This document shows positions 42,191 through 51,940 of a stretch of 64,000 bases of DNA, in pieces. The stretch comes from Chryseobacterium sp. ISL-6 (GTDB lineage Bacteria; Bacteroidota; Bacteroidia; Flavobacteriales; Weeksellaceae). The notes under the pieces were generated by a model, which was given only the letters and a program-made list of their open reading frames with translations, made no database searches and was not told the DNA's origin. Each line of letters opens with the position of its first letter. Within the stretch, counting starts at the first letter, position 1. The position numbers and the translations under genes were made by a program. The stretch is taken from the NCBI RefSeq assembly GCF_018613715.1, contig NZ_JAGGPT010000006.1:372001-436000 (forward strand), read 5' to 3'.

Positions 42191-43207
42191 TTATCGTTTG
42201 TTTGGTTGCTCTTTTAGACTTCCTTCAAAGAATGAACTGAAGATTGCCTGCATATTTGGGAATGATGCATCTTGCCAGAATTTTGATGTATAGCTGCTGT
42301 TGTCCTTATCAAATCTTACTTTTTCAACATCATCATTATTATCAAATGAGATTTCAGTTGGATAGAAATTGGTATATGTTTGTATTTGATTGTAATTAGG
42401 TTCGCTCTTGTGTTTTATTTTAATAAAGACCCGATCATTATATTCTAAAAAATCTTTTAATCCTTTTTCAGATCCTTGTTCGAAGGAAAGATTAACAATA
42501 GCCTTTATGTCAAAAAAGCGATACCCAAAAAGAGCAAATTCTTTTTCTTGTAATGCCTCACCAGAGATTTCTATTTGATCTTTTTTGTCTCCTTTTAATT
42601 CTTTTATAACCGTTACTTTATTTTTATAGTCTTCGGGGCTTCCTATTTTTTTAAGTCTGGGAAGGTTTAATGAATTGCCATAGTCCCATAATGATGTTTG
42701 CTTTTTTTCCTCTGAAGGATCTTCCAATCTGTAAATTCTGTATTGTTGTGCATTGGTACTTTTTAGTTTTTTAGTTTTGTTATCAAAAACATAGGTTACA
42801 ATACCATCTGCATAGCAATTCAGTTTGTTATTTAGTGTGACATAGGCATTAAAGTTTCCTTTAATGATGATGTATTTTGCAGGTTTGTTATTTTTTAATA
42901 CTACGGTCTCTATTTCTTTTACCTGATCGTTAACTTTTATTATGTCGTGATCAAGCTCTGCATAGGAAAGTGTTGCTACAAGAAAATTATCATAGATCAG
43001 TTGAAATTTTTCCTGGGACGGATTTAATGCTTGCTTATCTATTTTACCATCAATGTCAGAATACGCTAAAATACTTCCGTCTTTTCCAAAAACAGAAAGC
43101 TTAGGCAATGGTTTATTATTTTTTTCTGAAATGAATGTAATGGTCTGGGCATTGGTAAAGCTGAATAGCAAAACGAATAGAATTTGTAATAGGTAGTTTC
43201 TTTTCAT
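42191..43207 (-). CDS. Secreted hypothetical protein, Ig-like start
   Basis: A 338-residue protein with a signal peptide to about residue 20 (FSFTNAQ). Early residues (ISEKNNKPLPKLSVFGKDGSILAYSDIDGKID) look like a carboxypeptidase-regulatory or CNA-B-like Ig domain of about 80 residues. The rest is beta-rich (YIIIKGNFNAYVTLNNKLNCYADGIVTYVFD, then IKAIVNLSFEQG). It ends LKEQPNKR. No T9SS tail or enzyme motif. Family not recognised; relatives in this phylum are outer-membrane or periplasmic. It is monocistronic. Confidence 0.68.
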   Translation of the reverse strand: MKRNYLLQILFVLLFSFTNAQTITFISEKNNKPLPKLSVFGKDGSILAYSDIDGKIDKQALNPSQEKFQLIYDNFLVATLSYAELDHDIIKVNDQVKEIETVVLKNNKPAKYIIIKGNFNAYVTLNNKLNCYADGIVTYVFDNKTKKLKSTNAQQYRIYRLEDPSEEKKQTSLWDYGNSLNLPRLKKIGSPEDYKNKVTVIKELKGDKKDQIEISGEALQEKEFALFGYRFFDIKAIVNLSFEQGSEKGLKDFLEYNDRVFIKIKHKSEPNYNQIQTYTNFYPTEISFDNNDDVEKVRFDKDNSSYTSKFWQDASFPNMQAIFSSFFEGSLKEQPNKR

Positions 43208-43294
43208 AATTAATTATTTGCTGGTGTGGAGACCGTTTACTTATAAGACAACAGTTTTGAAAAAAGGTTGCACAGAAATCTTAATTTTCTGCAT

Positions 43295-43328
43295 AAAAAA
43301 AGACTGATTAGTTAATAATCAGTCTTTT
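43295..43328 (-). terminator. act operon terminator
   Basis: A perfect 12-bp stem AAAGACTGATTA / TAATCAGTCTTT with a 5-base loop, preceded on the plus strand by an A-tract that forms the T-tract of the minus strand. It lies 25 bases past the actF stop. Confidence 0.88.
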
Positions 43329-43352
43329 AGAGTTTTATTTTGTTACAAGTCC

Positions 43353-44684
43353 TTAGAAAGGATACTCATAAATTTCAGATTCGTGTAAGAATGGGTTTCC
43401 AGTAGGAATTAATTTTAGTTTAGATAATGCTGACATTACAGTAAACATAAATAATCCAACTACAAATAGGACAGCACCTAGTATTAGTATAAATACTTCA
43501 GGAGTTTTCCAATATGGGCCCACTGTTCCAGGCATTACCATATTAAAGTAATCTAAAAGGTGTCCTAAAATAACAACTACTGCCATTACGGTAACTACTT
43601 TATAATTTCTTTTAATGCTGCTACTTACTAATACCAATAAAGGTAATAAGAAGTTGATAATTAGCATTGGTAAGAATGTAGGTGAATAGTGCTGGAATCT
43701 TCCAAAGAAGTAATTAACCTCTTCCGGTACGTTTGCATACCAGTAAAGCATGAACTGAGCAAACCATGTGTACGTCCAAAGCATACTTGTTGCGAAAAGG
43801 AATACTCCAAGATCGTGTAAGTGATTGTCATTGAACTGAGGTAAGAATCCGTTCTTCTTAAGGTATACACTGATAAGAATAATAACAGCAATACCACTGG
43901 ATAAACAGCTCACCATAGAATACCAGATATACATTGTAGAATACCAGTGAGGGTCAATTGACATCAACCAGTCCCAAGCCCAAGCTGCAGAAGCAAAACC
44001 GAAGAATGCGATATATCCAACAGCCCATCTGTAAAGGAATTGATACTCAACCAAAGATTTTGTCTCATCTACTTTTTTAGATTGTGCTTTCAGTTTCCAT
44101 GCGAAGAATGAAGCTCCGATTACGTAGATCAAAGTTCTGATTGCGTAGAAAGGAATATTTAAGAATCTTTTCTTTTCAAATAAGATCACATCAAAGTGTG
44201 CTGAGTTTGGATCTGTTAAATCCGGATCCATCCAATGAAAAAGGTGTCCTTGGTGGAAGATATTTAATAACATAAGGATGATCAAAATAGCTCCTCCGTA
44301 TGGAATATAAGAAGCAATAGCTTCCATTACTCTTGTAATAATAATTGGCCAACCTGCGTGAGCAGCGTGCTGAATACAATAGAAGAACAATACGGCACAA
44401 CTTACTCCAAAGAAAAATACAGCTACGAAATGTAGTGATGCTAATGGTTGGTTGTGAATTTGTAATTCTGCATGTTCTAAATGAGCAGCATGATCCTGAG
44501 GACCTATCATCTCACTTGAATGAGTAGGGGCAGTGTGACCTGAAGCATGAACAGCTTCCATCATCTGTTCAATTTTTTCTGTGCTGATTCCTTTATTCAA
44601 GAAAAAACCAATACCAAATAGAACTAAACCTACAACAAGCAGTATTATAGAAGTTGATTTTAATTTTGGTGAAAAAGTATACAT
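43353..44684 (-). CDS. actF: Alternative complex III quinol-binding subunit ActF
   Basis: A 443-residue polytopic protein (about 10 helices) of the ActF type, the smaller relative of the NrfD-like ActC. It begins with one helix (SIILLVVGLVLFGIGFFL) and a His-rich loop (HASGHTAPTHSS, DHAAHLEHAELQIH), then many helices with conserved FFFGVSCAVLFFYCIQHAAHAGWP, WDWLMSIDPHWYSTMYIWY and FAQFMLYWYANVPEEVNYF. It is part of the quinol:cytochrome c/oxidase oxidoreductase. It is the last act gene (8 bases after actE). The usual downstream coxBA genes are absent. Confidence 0.93.
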   Translation of the reverse strand: MYTFSPKLKSTSIILLVVGLVLFGIGFFLNKGISTEKIEQMMEAVHASGHTAPTHSSEMIGPQDHAAHLEHAELQIHNQPLASLHFVAVFFFGVSCAVLFFYCIQHAAHAGWPIIITRVMEAIASYIPYGGAILIILMLLNIFHQGHLFHWMDPDLTDPNSAHFDVILFEKKRFLNIPFYAIRTLIYVIGASFFAWKLKAQSKKVDETKSLVEYQFLYRWAVGYIAFFGFASAAWAWDWLMSIDPHWYSTMYIWYSMVSCLSSGIAVIILISVYLKKNGFLPQFNDNHLHDLGVFLFATSMLWTYTWFAQFMLYWYANVPEEVNYFFGRFQHYSPTFLPMLIINFLLPLLVLVSSSIKRNYKVVTVMAVVVILGHLLDYFNMVMPGTVGPYWKTPEVFILILGAVLFVVGLFMFTVMSALSKLKLIPTGNPFLHESEIYEYPF

Positions 44685-44692
44685 TTCTTTTC

Positions 44693-45391
44693 TTATTTTT
44701 TAGTTGCGGTAGTCGTCTCAGTTGTTGCCGCAGCTGGCGTAGCTGTAGCGGTTGTAGCTGCTGCTGGTGCTGCATTTTTCTTGAAAGCACTCATCACATA
44801 CATCGCCACTCTCCATCTGTCTCCTGCGTTCAATTGTCCCGCATAAGAACCCATTGCATTTCTACCGTTAGTTAATACATAATGAACAGATCCTACAGTA
44901 ATTTCTCTATCTGCGTAGTTAGGCACACCAGAGAAAGCACCGCTTTGTACAATTGGACCCTGTCCATCACCTCCAGTTCCGTGACATGCTGCACAAGTGT
45001 GGTCGAACAACATTTTTCCTCTTTCTATATCCTTAGCTGCATTAGCTGGATTTAAAGGAGAAACAGTCATCTTCTTTGATGCATCATATCCTGCATTATA
45101 TTCATCTACATTTTTCGGAAGTAATCCTTCTTCAAAAATTCCGTCTTTATTTTGAGCAACACTTCCTTCTACTGGAGCAAGTCCTGTTGCAAAGCTATTT
45201 TTAACAAACGCTGGGATTTCATTCTCATGATCTGAATACGCATCCTGAGCTTTCATCAATGGATCATAAGCTACCGGGAAATACATATCCGGGAAATATA
45301 CCAGGGGTGCATTTTCTTTCGGTCCGCAAGAATTAAGTAAAACTGTTGTTAAACCTAAGATTGCAGTAATTCTTAATACATTCTTTTTCAT
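44693..45391 (-). CDS. actE: Alternative complex III mono-haem cytochrome c subunit ActE
   Basis: A 232-residue lipoprotein cytochrome. The lipid-attachment Cys22 lies in LLNSCGPKEN. A class I cytochrome c domain follows with one CxxCH (CAACHGTGGDGQGP) and a Met axial ligand probably in GRNAMGSYAG. The last ~25 residues are an Ala/Thr-rich low-complexity tail (PAAATTATATP). It passes electrons out of the complex. It lies between actD (1-base gap) and actF. Confidence 0.92.
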   Translation of the reverse strand: MKKNVLRITAILGLTTVLLNSCGPKENAPLVYFPDMYFPVAYDPLMKAQDAYSDHENEIPAFVKNSFATGLAPVEGSVAQNKDGIFEEGLLPKNVDEYNAGYDASKKMTVSPLNPANAAKDIERGKMLFDHTCAACHGTGGDGQGPIVQSGAFSGVPNYADREITVGSVHYVLTNGRNAMGSYAGQLNAGDRWRVAMYVMSAFKKNAAPAAATTATATPAAATTETTTATKK

Positions 45392-45392
45392 T

Positions 45393-45914
45393 TTAAGCGT
45401 CTTTAACAGTTATTTCTTCAACTCCAGTTTCAATAAGTAGCTGTTTTACAGATTCTACATCTTCAGTTACAAACTCCATCATGAATTTGTCATCTGTAGT
45501 TCTTGGATCTGGATTTTGAGCTGGAGCTCCCGGATACATCTTATTTCTAACTAAGAAAGTAAGAGACATCATGTGAGCTGCACAAAATACCATTAATTCA
45601 AACATTGGAACTACGAATGCCGGCATATTGTGTCCCCAGTCAAAAGCAGGTTTACCACCAATGTTTTGAGGCCAGTCATGATTCATCACATACCAAGTTA
45701 CAGTTGCACCAATGGTAACACCATAAAGAGCATAGAAAAACGCAGCATCAGAAATTCTAGTTTTCTTTAAACCTAAAGCTTTATCTAGTCCGTGAACTGG
45801 AAATGGCGTATAAACTTCGTTTATCGTTATTCCTTTATCGTTGAATGCTTTAACGCCGTTCATTAAATCGTCGTCATCAGCATAAAGTCCGTATACAATT
45901 TTAGTGGTGCTCAT
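45393..45914 (-). CDS. actD: Alternative complex III subunit ActD (DUF3341)
   Basis: About 173 residues from the ATG at 45914. The upstream ATG at 45941 adds MKLIKQKKE and overlaps actC by 41 bases, so I prefer the later start (14-base overlap). The DUF3341 pattern is clear: TKIVYGLYADDDDLMNGVKAFNDKGITINEVYTPFPVHGLD, then two helices (AFFYALYGVTIGATVTWYVMNHDWPQNIGG; FVVPMFELMVFCAAHMMSLTFLV) and a C-terminal MMEFVTEDVESVKQLLIETG. It is a membrane subunit near the quinol site. Confidence 0.92.
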   Translation of the reverse strand: MSTTKIVYGLYADDDDLMNGVKAFNDKGITINEVYTPFPVHGLDKALGLKKTRISDAAFFYALYGVTIGATVTWYVMNHDWPQNIGGKPAFDWGHNMPAFVVPMFELMVFCAAHMMSLTFLVRNKMYPGAPAQNPDPRTTDDKFMMEFVTEDVESVKQLLIETGVEEITVKDA

Positions 45915-47298
45915 CTCCTTCTTTTGCTTTATAAGTTTCACCTGAGATTTTCAAAATCGATTTTAATTCAGCCTGTGCAATTACAGGGAATGTTCTTGCA
46001 TATAATAAGAATAATACAGAGAAGAATCCGATTGTTCCTAAATATACACCCACGTCAATAATCGTTGGTTTAAACATCGTCCATGAACCTGGCAAGTAAT
46101 CTCTTGAAAGGTTAATAACGATGATATCAAAACGCTCAAACCACATACCGATGTTGATAATTAATGCAACGATGAAAGTCCAGATAATATTTGTTCTAGC
46201 TTTTTTGAACCAGAAAGAAGCCGGAACAATCAAGTTACAAGTAATCAAAGCCCAGAAAGCCCACCAGTAAGGTCCTGTTGCAGCACCTGGAGAAAGATAT
46301 GTAAAGTCTTCAAATCTTGATCCGGAATACCATCCGATAAAATATTCAGTTGCATAAGCTACAGTTACCATACCACCTGTTACAACGATTACGATGTTCA
46401 TAATCTCGATGTGATACATAGTGATATAATCTTCGAGGTGACAAACTTTTCTGGCAATTAACAATAGTGTTTGTACCATTGCAAATCCTGAGAAAATCGC
46501 ACCAGCAACGAAATATGGAGGATAGATCGTAGAGTGCCATCCTTTAATAACTGAAGTTGCGAAGTCAAAAGATACGGTAGTGTGTACTGAGAATACAAGT
46601 GGAGTTGCTAAACCTGCTAATACCAAAGATAATTCTTCGAATCTCTGCCAGTGTTTTGCTTTACCACCCCAACCGAATGCTAGGAATGTATAAATTTTTC
46701 TTGTCCAAGGCGTTTTAGCTCTATCTCTGATCATTGCAAAGTCAGGGATTAATCCCATGAACCAGAATACTGTAGATACTGAGAAATACGTAGAGATTGC
46801 AAATACGTCCCAAAGTAGAGGAGAGTTGAAGTTCCCCCAAAGAGAACCAAACTGGTTAGGAAGAGGGAATACCCAATATCCTACCCAAACTCTACCCATG
46901 TGGATTACAGGGAAGATTGCCGCCTGTACAACTGCGAAGATAGTCATCGCTTCAGCTGAACGGTTTACAGACATTCTCCAACGCTGTCTAAATAATAATA
47001 ATACCGCTGAGATTAGGGTTCCGGCGTGACCAATACCTACCCACCATACGAAGTTGGTAATATCCCAACCCCAGTTAATAGTTCTGTTAAGCCCCCATGC
47101 TCCAATACCTGTCCCGATAGTATAAGCGATACAGCCGAATCCGTAGATGAATAGAGCTAAAGCTGCATATAGTGATACCCACCATAATTTACCTGCTCTT
47201 TCTTCGATAGGTCGTGCAATATCTTCTGTGATATCGTGATAAGTTTTGTGACCAATAATTAGAGGTTCCCTTATCGGAGCTTCGTAATGTCCTGACAT
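45901..47298 (-). CDS. actC: Alternative complex III NrfD/PsrC-like membrane subunit ActC
   Basis: A 465-residue polytopic subunit (about 10 helices) of the NrfD/PsrC family, expected to bind menaquinol and pump or transfer protons with ActF. Landmarks include REPLIIGHKTYHDITEDIARPIEE at the start, NFVWWVGIGHAGTLISAVLLLFRQRWR, PVIHMGRVWVGYWVFPLPNQFGSLWGNFNSPLLWDVFAIS, and VSFDFATSVIKGWHSTIYPPYFVAGAIFSG. It lies 25 bases after actB and overlaps actD. Confidence 0.94.
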   Translation of the reverse strand: MSGHYEAPIREPLIIGHKTYHDITEDIARPIEERAGKLWWVSLYAALALFIYGFGCIAYTIGTGIGAWGLNRTINWGWDITNFVWWVGIGHAGTLISAVLLLFRQRWRMSVNRSAEAMTIFAVVQAAIFPVIHMGRVWVGYWVFPLPNQFGSLWGNFNSPLLWDVFAISTYFSVSTVFWFMGLIPDFAMIRDRAKTPWTRKIYTFLAFGWGGKAKHWQRFEELSLVLAGLATPLVFSVHTTVSFDFATSVIKGWHSTIYPPYFVAGAIFSGFAMVQTLLLIARKVCHLEDYITMYHIEIMNIVIVVTGGMVTVAYATEYFIGWYSGSRFEDFTYLSPGAATGPYWWAFWALITCNLIVPASFWFKKARTNIIWTFIVALIINIGMWFERFDIIVINLSRDYLPGSWTMFKPTIIDVGVYLGTIGFFSVLFLLYARTFPVIAQAELKSILKISGETYKAKEGDEHH

Positions 47299-47323
47299 TT
47301 TTTACCTATTTATTATTTAAACT

Positions 47324-50300
47324 TTATTTTTCTACTCTGTTTCTTACTTTAGTGTGATAGAACACATTTGGCTTTGTTCCGATCTCTTCTAGTAAATAAT
47401 ATCTTCTGTTGCTAGAATATAATTCTCTCACTTCAGATTCTTTATCATTCATGTCTCCAAACGTCATTGCTCCGGTAGAACAAGCAGCAGCACATGCACA
47501 AGAATTTTTGAATTCGTTGTCAGTTACTTTTCTGTTTTCTCTCTTAGCAGATAAGATTGTAGCCTGAGTTTCTTGGATACACATTGAACACTTCTCCATA
47601 ACCCCTCTTGTTCTTACAACAACATCCGGGTTTAGTACCATTCTTCCAAGATCGTTATTCATGTTGAAATCAAAACGATCGTTTAAGTTATATGTGAACC
47701 AGTTGAAACGTCTTACTTTGTATGGACAGTTGTTTGCACAATATCTAGTACCAATACATCTGTTATAAGCCATGTGATTCTGACCTTGCTTACCATGAGA
47801 AGTAGCCGCTACCGGACATACTGTTTCACATGGAGCGTGGTTACAGTGCTGACACATTACCGGTTGGAAAATTACATCAGGACTTTCGTTTGGCTCAATT
47901 AAGATGTCGTATAGATTAGGAACATTTAATCCTCTTTCAATACCTTCTTTAGTTTCAATTTTTTCTTTAGCAGAGTAGTAACGGTCAATTCTTAACCAGT
48001 ACATATCTCTTGACATTCTGATCTCTTCTTTACCTACAACAGGAACGTTGTTTTCTGCCTGACAAGCAATGATACATGCTCCACAACCAGTACAAGAGTT
48101 TAAGTCGATTGATAAGTTGAAGTGAGGGCCATCTGTGTCGTCAAAAGCATCCCAAAGATCTATTTTTCTTGCTGGAAGAGCTCCACTGATCGTGTGATAC
48201 TCCAAAGGCTTGTTCCATCCTTTATGCTCGTCATCAAATGCTACATTTAAATACTCAGTAAGAGGAACTTCTTTAGCAATTTCATAACGACCCATTAGGG
48301 TGTTTTGAAGCTGGATACCTGCGAATTCGTGATCTTCTCCTGTTTTCTCTATTTTAGCATTTGATACCGCTAAATTAGAGCCATCAAATAAAGGATAAGC
48401 GTTTACTCCAGTATCAGCAGTTGCTCCAGAATCTTTTTTACCATATCCAAGTGCAAGACCTACTGATCCGTCTGCCTGACCTGGTTGAATAAATACAGGA
48501 ACATCTTTTATTGTTACTCCATTCACCGTAAGATTTACAATAGAACCGTCTAACTGCATTCTAGCGTTAAGGTCGTTTTCTATTCCTAGTCTTTCTGCAT
48601 CTTTAGGAGAAATTGTCAAGTAGTTATCCCAAGACATTCTTGTCAATGGATCTGGTAATTCTTGTAACCAAGGGTTGTTGGCCTGAGTACCATCTCCGAT
48701 AGAAGTCTTAGTATATAATACCAATTCTAAATCAGAAGCTTTAAAGTTTCCTAGTTCAGCAAGAGCCTGAGCAGCATTTCCTCCTGTATAAGCCAACGTT
48801 GTTGCGTTGTTTGAAGGAACGATACCATTATATAAAGCTTTGTTGAAAGAGGTAGCTCCTAATATAGAAGCTGCACTATTTTTTAAATAGTCATAGTAGT
48901 TATTAGCAGCATTGTTTTTACCATTTTTCCAAACCAATAAAGATTCTTCAATCTGTCTTGATTTGTAGATTTTTTGGATCGTAGGCTGCATTAATGTATA
49001 AACTCCAGTCTGAGGTTCCATGTCACCCCAAGATTCCAGCCAGTTAGCTACAGGAATTACAGCTTTCGCTGCCTTATACATTTCATTTTTCTTATCTGCA
49101 ACAGCAATTACATAAGGAACTTTTGTTAAAGATTTTTTGAAATCTTCTCCTTTTGGATGAGAGTAGATAGGGTCTACATTGTTTGTAATTAATACACCAA
49201 CCTGACCTGCATTTACCCATCCCAGAAATTCCTGATATCTTGCTTTATCAAATTCTTTTAAGAAATTAGCTTTACCAGTGAAAGCTACTGAACCCAGTTT
49301 TTGGTTAATTAAGTGTGCCAGAACCTGAGCTCCTTTAGAACCATCAGCTAATACAACTGCTTTGTTGCCTTTTGCCTGTAGTTCTTTTACGATTTCAGCA
49401 GCAATCTTGTCAGAAGCAGCACCTCCACCTACGATTGCATTATAAACCTCAACTAACGTTTTATTTACTGCACTTGGTTTTAATCTGTATCTTGAGTCAG
49501 CATTTGCACCAGTTAAAGACATGTTAGATTCCACTTGAACGTGTCTCAACATGTTTGCTCCCGGTTTTCTAGCTTCAGCATAAGACGTTTCTAAACTCGA
49601 TGCATTGTAATCTCCTAAGAAATCTGCCTGGAAAGAAACTACTAACTCAGACCCTTTAAGGTCATAAACAGGTAATGCTCTTTGTCCGAATACTTCCTGA
49701 GCAGCATCTAATGCGGCAGAGTAAGGGAAAGCATCATAAGTTACAAGTTCAGCTGTAGGATACTTAGCTTTAAATTCAGCGAACAACTTTTTGAAAGTTG
49801 GTGAAGCGAATGACTGAGATAAAAGAACAATCTTCTTACCTGCTGCCTGAGCTTCTGCCAAACCTTTAAGAACGAAATCATCTACTTTATCGAAAGTTTC
49901 GTCTTTACCGTCCAGCTTAGGTTGTTTTACTTTATCATTATCATAAAGAGAAAGTACACTTGCCTGAGCTCTGGCGTTAGTTTTACCTAAATCACCTGCA
50001 GCTGGGTTTGGATCAATCTTGATAGGTCTTCCTTCACGGGTTTTTACTAAAACACTAGCAAAGTCGAAACCATCAAAATATGTTGAAGCGTAGTAATTTG
50101 GAACCCCAGGAATAATATCATGAGGTTTTACCACGTAAGGAATCGTTTTAATTACCGGAGCTTCACAGGCAGCAAGCGTTACCGCTGCCGTAGAAAATCC
50201 TAATAACTTTAAGAAATCTCTTCTTGAAGTACTTGATCCGTTTTGTTCAGCATCTCCAAGGAAATCTTCTACCGGAATTTCTTCCTGAAACTCTTTCTGA

Positions 50301-50371
50301 GCCAGCCTATTATTTAAAGCTGGGTCTTTAAGTTCATGAATACTTCTAAATTGTATTTTGTTTGAAGCCAT
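47324..50371 (-). CDS. actB: Alternative complex III Fe-S/molybdopterin-like subunit ActB
   Basis: A 1015-residue fusion. The twin-arginine-like start SRRDFLKLLGFSTAAVTLAAC (about 49-69) is the variant Tat/lipoprotein signal of ActB proteins. A long molybdopterin-oxidoreductase-like region follows that lacks the usual cofactor ligation, as is known for ActB. The C-terminal ~260 residues carry ferredoxin motifs: CTGCGACIIACQ, CQHCNHAPCETVCPV, CIGTRYCANNCPYKV, CSMCIQ and CACAAACSTGAM, enough for several [Fe-S] clusters. It faces the periplasm and relays electrons to ActA. It lies between actA (22-base gap) and actC. Confidence 0.94.
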   Translation of the reverse strand: MASNKIQFRSIHELKDPALNNRLAQKEFQEEIPVEDFLGDAEQNGSSTSRRDFLKLLGFSTAAVTLAACEAPVIKTIPYVVKPHDIIPGVPNYYASTYFDGFDFASVLVKTREGRPIKIDPNPAAGDLGKTNARAQASVLSLYDNDKVKQPKLDGKDETFDKVDDFVLKGLAEAQAAGKKIVLLSQSFASPTFKKLFAEFKAKYPTAELVTYDAFPYSAALDAAQEVFGQRALPVYDLKGSELVVSFQADFLGDYNASSLETSYAEARKPGANMLRHVQVESNMSLTGANADSRYRLKPSAVNKTLVEVYNAIVGGGAASDKIAAEIVKELQAKGNKAVVLADGSKGAQVLAHLINQKLGSVAFTGKANFLKEFDKARYQEFLGWVNAGQVGVLITNNVDPIYSHPKGEDFKKSLTKVPYVIAVADKKNEMYKAAKAVIPVANWLESWGDMEPQTGVYTLMQPTIQKIYKSRQIEESLLVWKNGKNNAANNYYDYLKNSAASILGATSFNKALYNGIVPSNNATTLAYTGGNAAQALAELGNFKASDLELVLYTKTSIGDGTQANNPWLQELPDPLTRMSWDNYLTISPKDAERLGIENDLNARMQLDGSIVNLTVNGVTIKDVPVFIQPGQADGSVGLALGYGKKDSGATADTGVNAYPLFDGSNLAVSNAKIEKTGEDHEFAGIQLQNTLMGRYEIAKEVPLTEYLNVAFDDEHKGWNKPLEYHTISGALPARKIDLWDAFDDTDGPHFNLSIDLNSCTGCGACIIACQAENNVPVVGKEEIRMSRDMYWLRIDRYYSAKEKIETKEGIERGLNVPNLYDILIEPNESPDVIFQPVMCQHCNHAPCETVCPVAATSHGKQGQNHMAYNRCIGTRYCANNCPYKVRRFNWFTYNLNDRFDFNMNNDLGRMVLNPDVVVRTRGVMEKCSMCIQETQATILSAKRENRKVTDNEFKNSCACAAACSTGAMTFGDMNDKESEVRELYSSNRRYYLLEEIGTKPNVFYHTKVRNRVEK

Positions 50372-50393
50372 TTATACTTCTAATTTTTAGTTA

Positions 50394-51755
50394 TTAATAA
50401 TGACATTTACCACACTCAAGACCTCCAATCGCATCTACAGTAATCTTACCACCATCTTTAGGGTATTGTTTTTTCAACTTGTCATGTAGATTTTTGAAGT
50501 ATTCTTTATTATAACCGTTGTTCATATCAACTTCTGTAGTTCTGTGACACTCAATACACCATCCCATCGTAAAGTCATTAGCCATCTGAACAACATTCAT
50601 TGTATCAATTTTTCCGTGACAAGCTTTACAAACAACATCAATTTTGTTCGTTGGATTTTTCTTGTTGAAAGAATTGATGATCGCCTGCTCACCAGCTACA
50701 ACGTGCTGAGAGTGGTTAAAGTATACGAAATCCGGCATGTTGTGGATTCTTGTCCATTCTACAGGCTGAGTTTTCCCAGTGTATACTTGTTTTGCAGGAT
50801 CCCAACCAGTTGCGGCATAGATCTTCTGGATCTCACCATCATAGAATGCCTTGTCTTTTCCAGGCTCCATGTAGTGGTCTGCATTGTATTCAGAAATTGT
50901 TCTGTGACAGTTCATACAAACGTTCATAGAAGGGATTTCAGAAACCTTACCGTATTTAGCGCTTGAGTGACATAATTGACAGTCAATTTTCTGTTCTCCA
51001 GCGTGGATTTTGTGTGAGAAGAAGATAGGCTGCTCTGGCTTATATCCTTTGTAAACACCGATCCACATGATCCAGTTCCAAATTCCATAAGTAGCAAGGA
51101 TCGCTAAAATTGCCAGTAATCCTTTACCTATATAATGGTATTTTTCATAGACTTCACTGAAAGAACGAACCCTTGTTTCGTTTAATCCTGCTAAATCTTC
51201 AGATTGACCCAGTTTAACTAATTGTCTTAGTTTAAGTAAGATCCAAACCAATAAACCTGCAATCGCTAAAAGTGAAATGATTACAACGTTTGTTGTTGTT
51301 TTGTCCGCTGGTGCAGCTGCCGTAGCATCTGTTGCAGTAGCTCCCGCTTCCGGTTTTTTCTCTTCCGGAGCTGGAGGATTAGTTGTAAAAGCTAAGATGT
51401 CATCAATATCCTTATCTGTAAGATTAGGAAACTGTAACATTTCAGTTTTATTAAATTTTTCAAAAATCTCATTAGCGTATTTATCCCCAGAAGCTCTTAG
51501 AGCTTTGTTGTCTTTGATCCACTTATGAAGCCAATCTTTGTCTACACCACCTTCTGTCTTTACACGTTCTACAACTCCCTTCAAAGGAGGTCCTATAACT
51601 TGTTTATCCAGCGCGTGACATGCAGTACAATTCGCTTTGAAAAGTTTCTCGCCGTTTTTAGGATCGCCGTCTTGCCCGTAAAATGAAGCACTGGTTGATA
51701 GCAATAAGCCTATTGCGATCAACGTTTGTTTATAATGCTTTCTCCAACTAATCAT
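50394..51755 (-). CDS. actA: Alternative complex III multihaem cytochrome c subunit ActA
   Basis: A 453-residue exported multihaem protein. The start has a signal/anchor (TLIAIGLLLSTSASFYG). An N-terminal cytochrome c domain has CxxCH at Cys43 (CTACH). After an Ala/Thr-rich linker (TATDATAAAPADKTTT) and a membrane helix, the C-terminal half has five more CxxCH sites (CQLCH, CMNCH, CKACH, CIECH, CGKCH). So it encodes six haem sites, versus the five usually quoted for pentahaem ActA. It starts the act operon. Confidence 0.93.
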   Translation of the reverse strand: MISWRKHYKQTLIAIGLLLSTSASFYGQDGDPKNGEKLFKANCTACHALDKQVIGPPLKGVVERVKTEGGVDKDWLHKWIKDNKALRASGDKYANEIFEKFNKTEMLQFPNLTDKDIDDILAFTTNPPAPEEKKPEAGATATDATAAAPADKTTTNVVIISLLAIAGLLVWILLKLRQLVKLGQSEDLAGLNETRVRSFSEVYEKYHYIGKGLLAILAILATYGIWNWIMWIGVYKGYKPEQPIFFSHKIHAGEQKIDCQLCHSSAKYGKVSEIPSMNVCMNCHRTISEYNADHYMEPGKDKAFYDGEIQKIYAATGWDPAKQVYTGKTQPVEWTRIHNMPDFVYFNHSQHVVAGEQAIINSFNKKNPTNKIDVVCKACHGKIDTMNVVQMANDFTMGWCIECHRTTEVDMNNGYNKEYFKNLHDKLKKQYPKDGGKITVDAIGGLECGKCHY

Positions 51756-51802
51756 TTAAATTATCTTATGTTAGTAAAATATTGAACATTCAATCAATCC
51801 CG

Positions 51803-51810
51803 CAAAAATA
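51803..51810 (-). promoter_or_regulatory. -7 element for the act operon
   Basis: TATTTTTG on the minus strand, 47 bases before the actA start. A -33 TTG is not well placed. Confidence 0.38.
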
Positions 51811-51893
51811 ATATTTTTAACAGGAATTTAACGGCATATAGAAAGGGGAAAATATCATTTACGTTTAATTTGTATTGATTCTAAATAACTCTG

Positions 51894-51925
51894 TTTGGTA
51901 TAATTTTTTAATTTGTATAAATTTG
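51894..51925 (+). promoter_or_regulatory. Promoter of the SPOR gene
   Basis: TTTG (51894-51897) is followed 20 bases later by TAAATTTG (51918-51925), 15 bases before the ATG. A full match to the Bacteroidetes consensus. Confidence 0.65.
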
Positions 51926-51940
51926 CGCAAACAAGTTTAA

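Noticed and set aside
48361..49500. ActB molybdopterin region as an active molybdoenzyme
   Set aside because: ActB proteins are known to lack the cofactor; I see no Mo ligand motif, so I did not call it an enzyme of that type.
50544..50966. 140-codon plus-strand frame opposite actA
   Set aside because: It lies across conserved haem motifs of actA.
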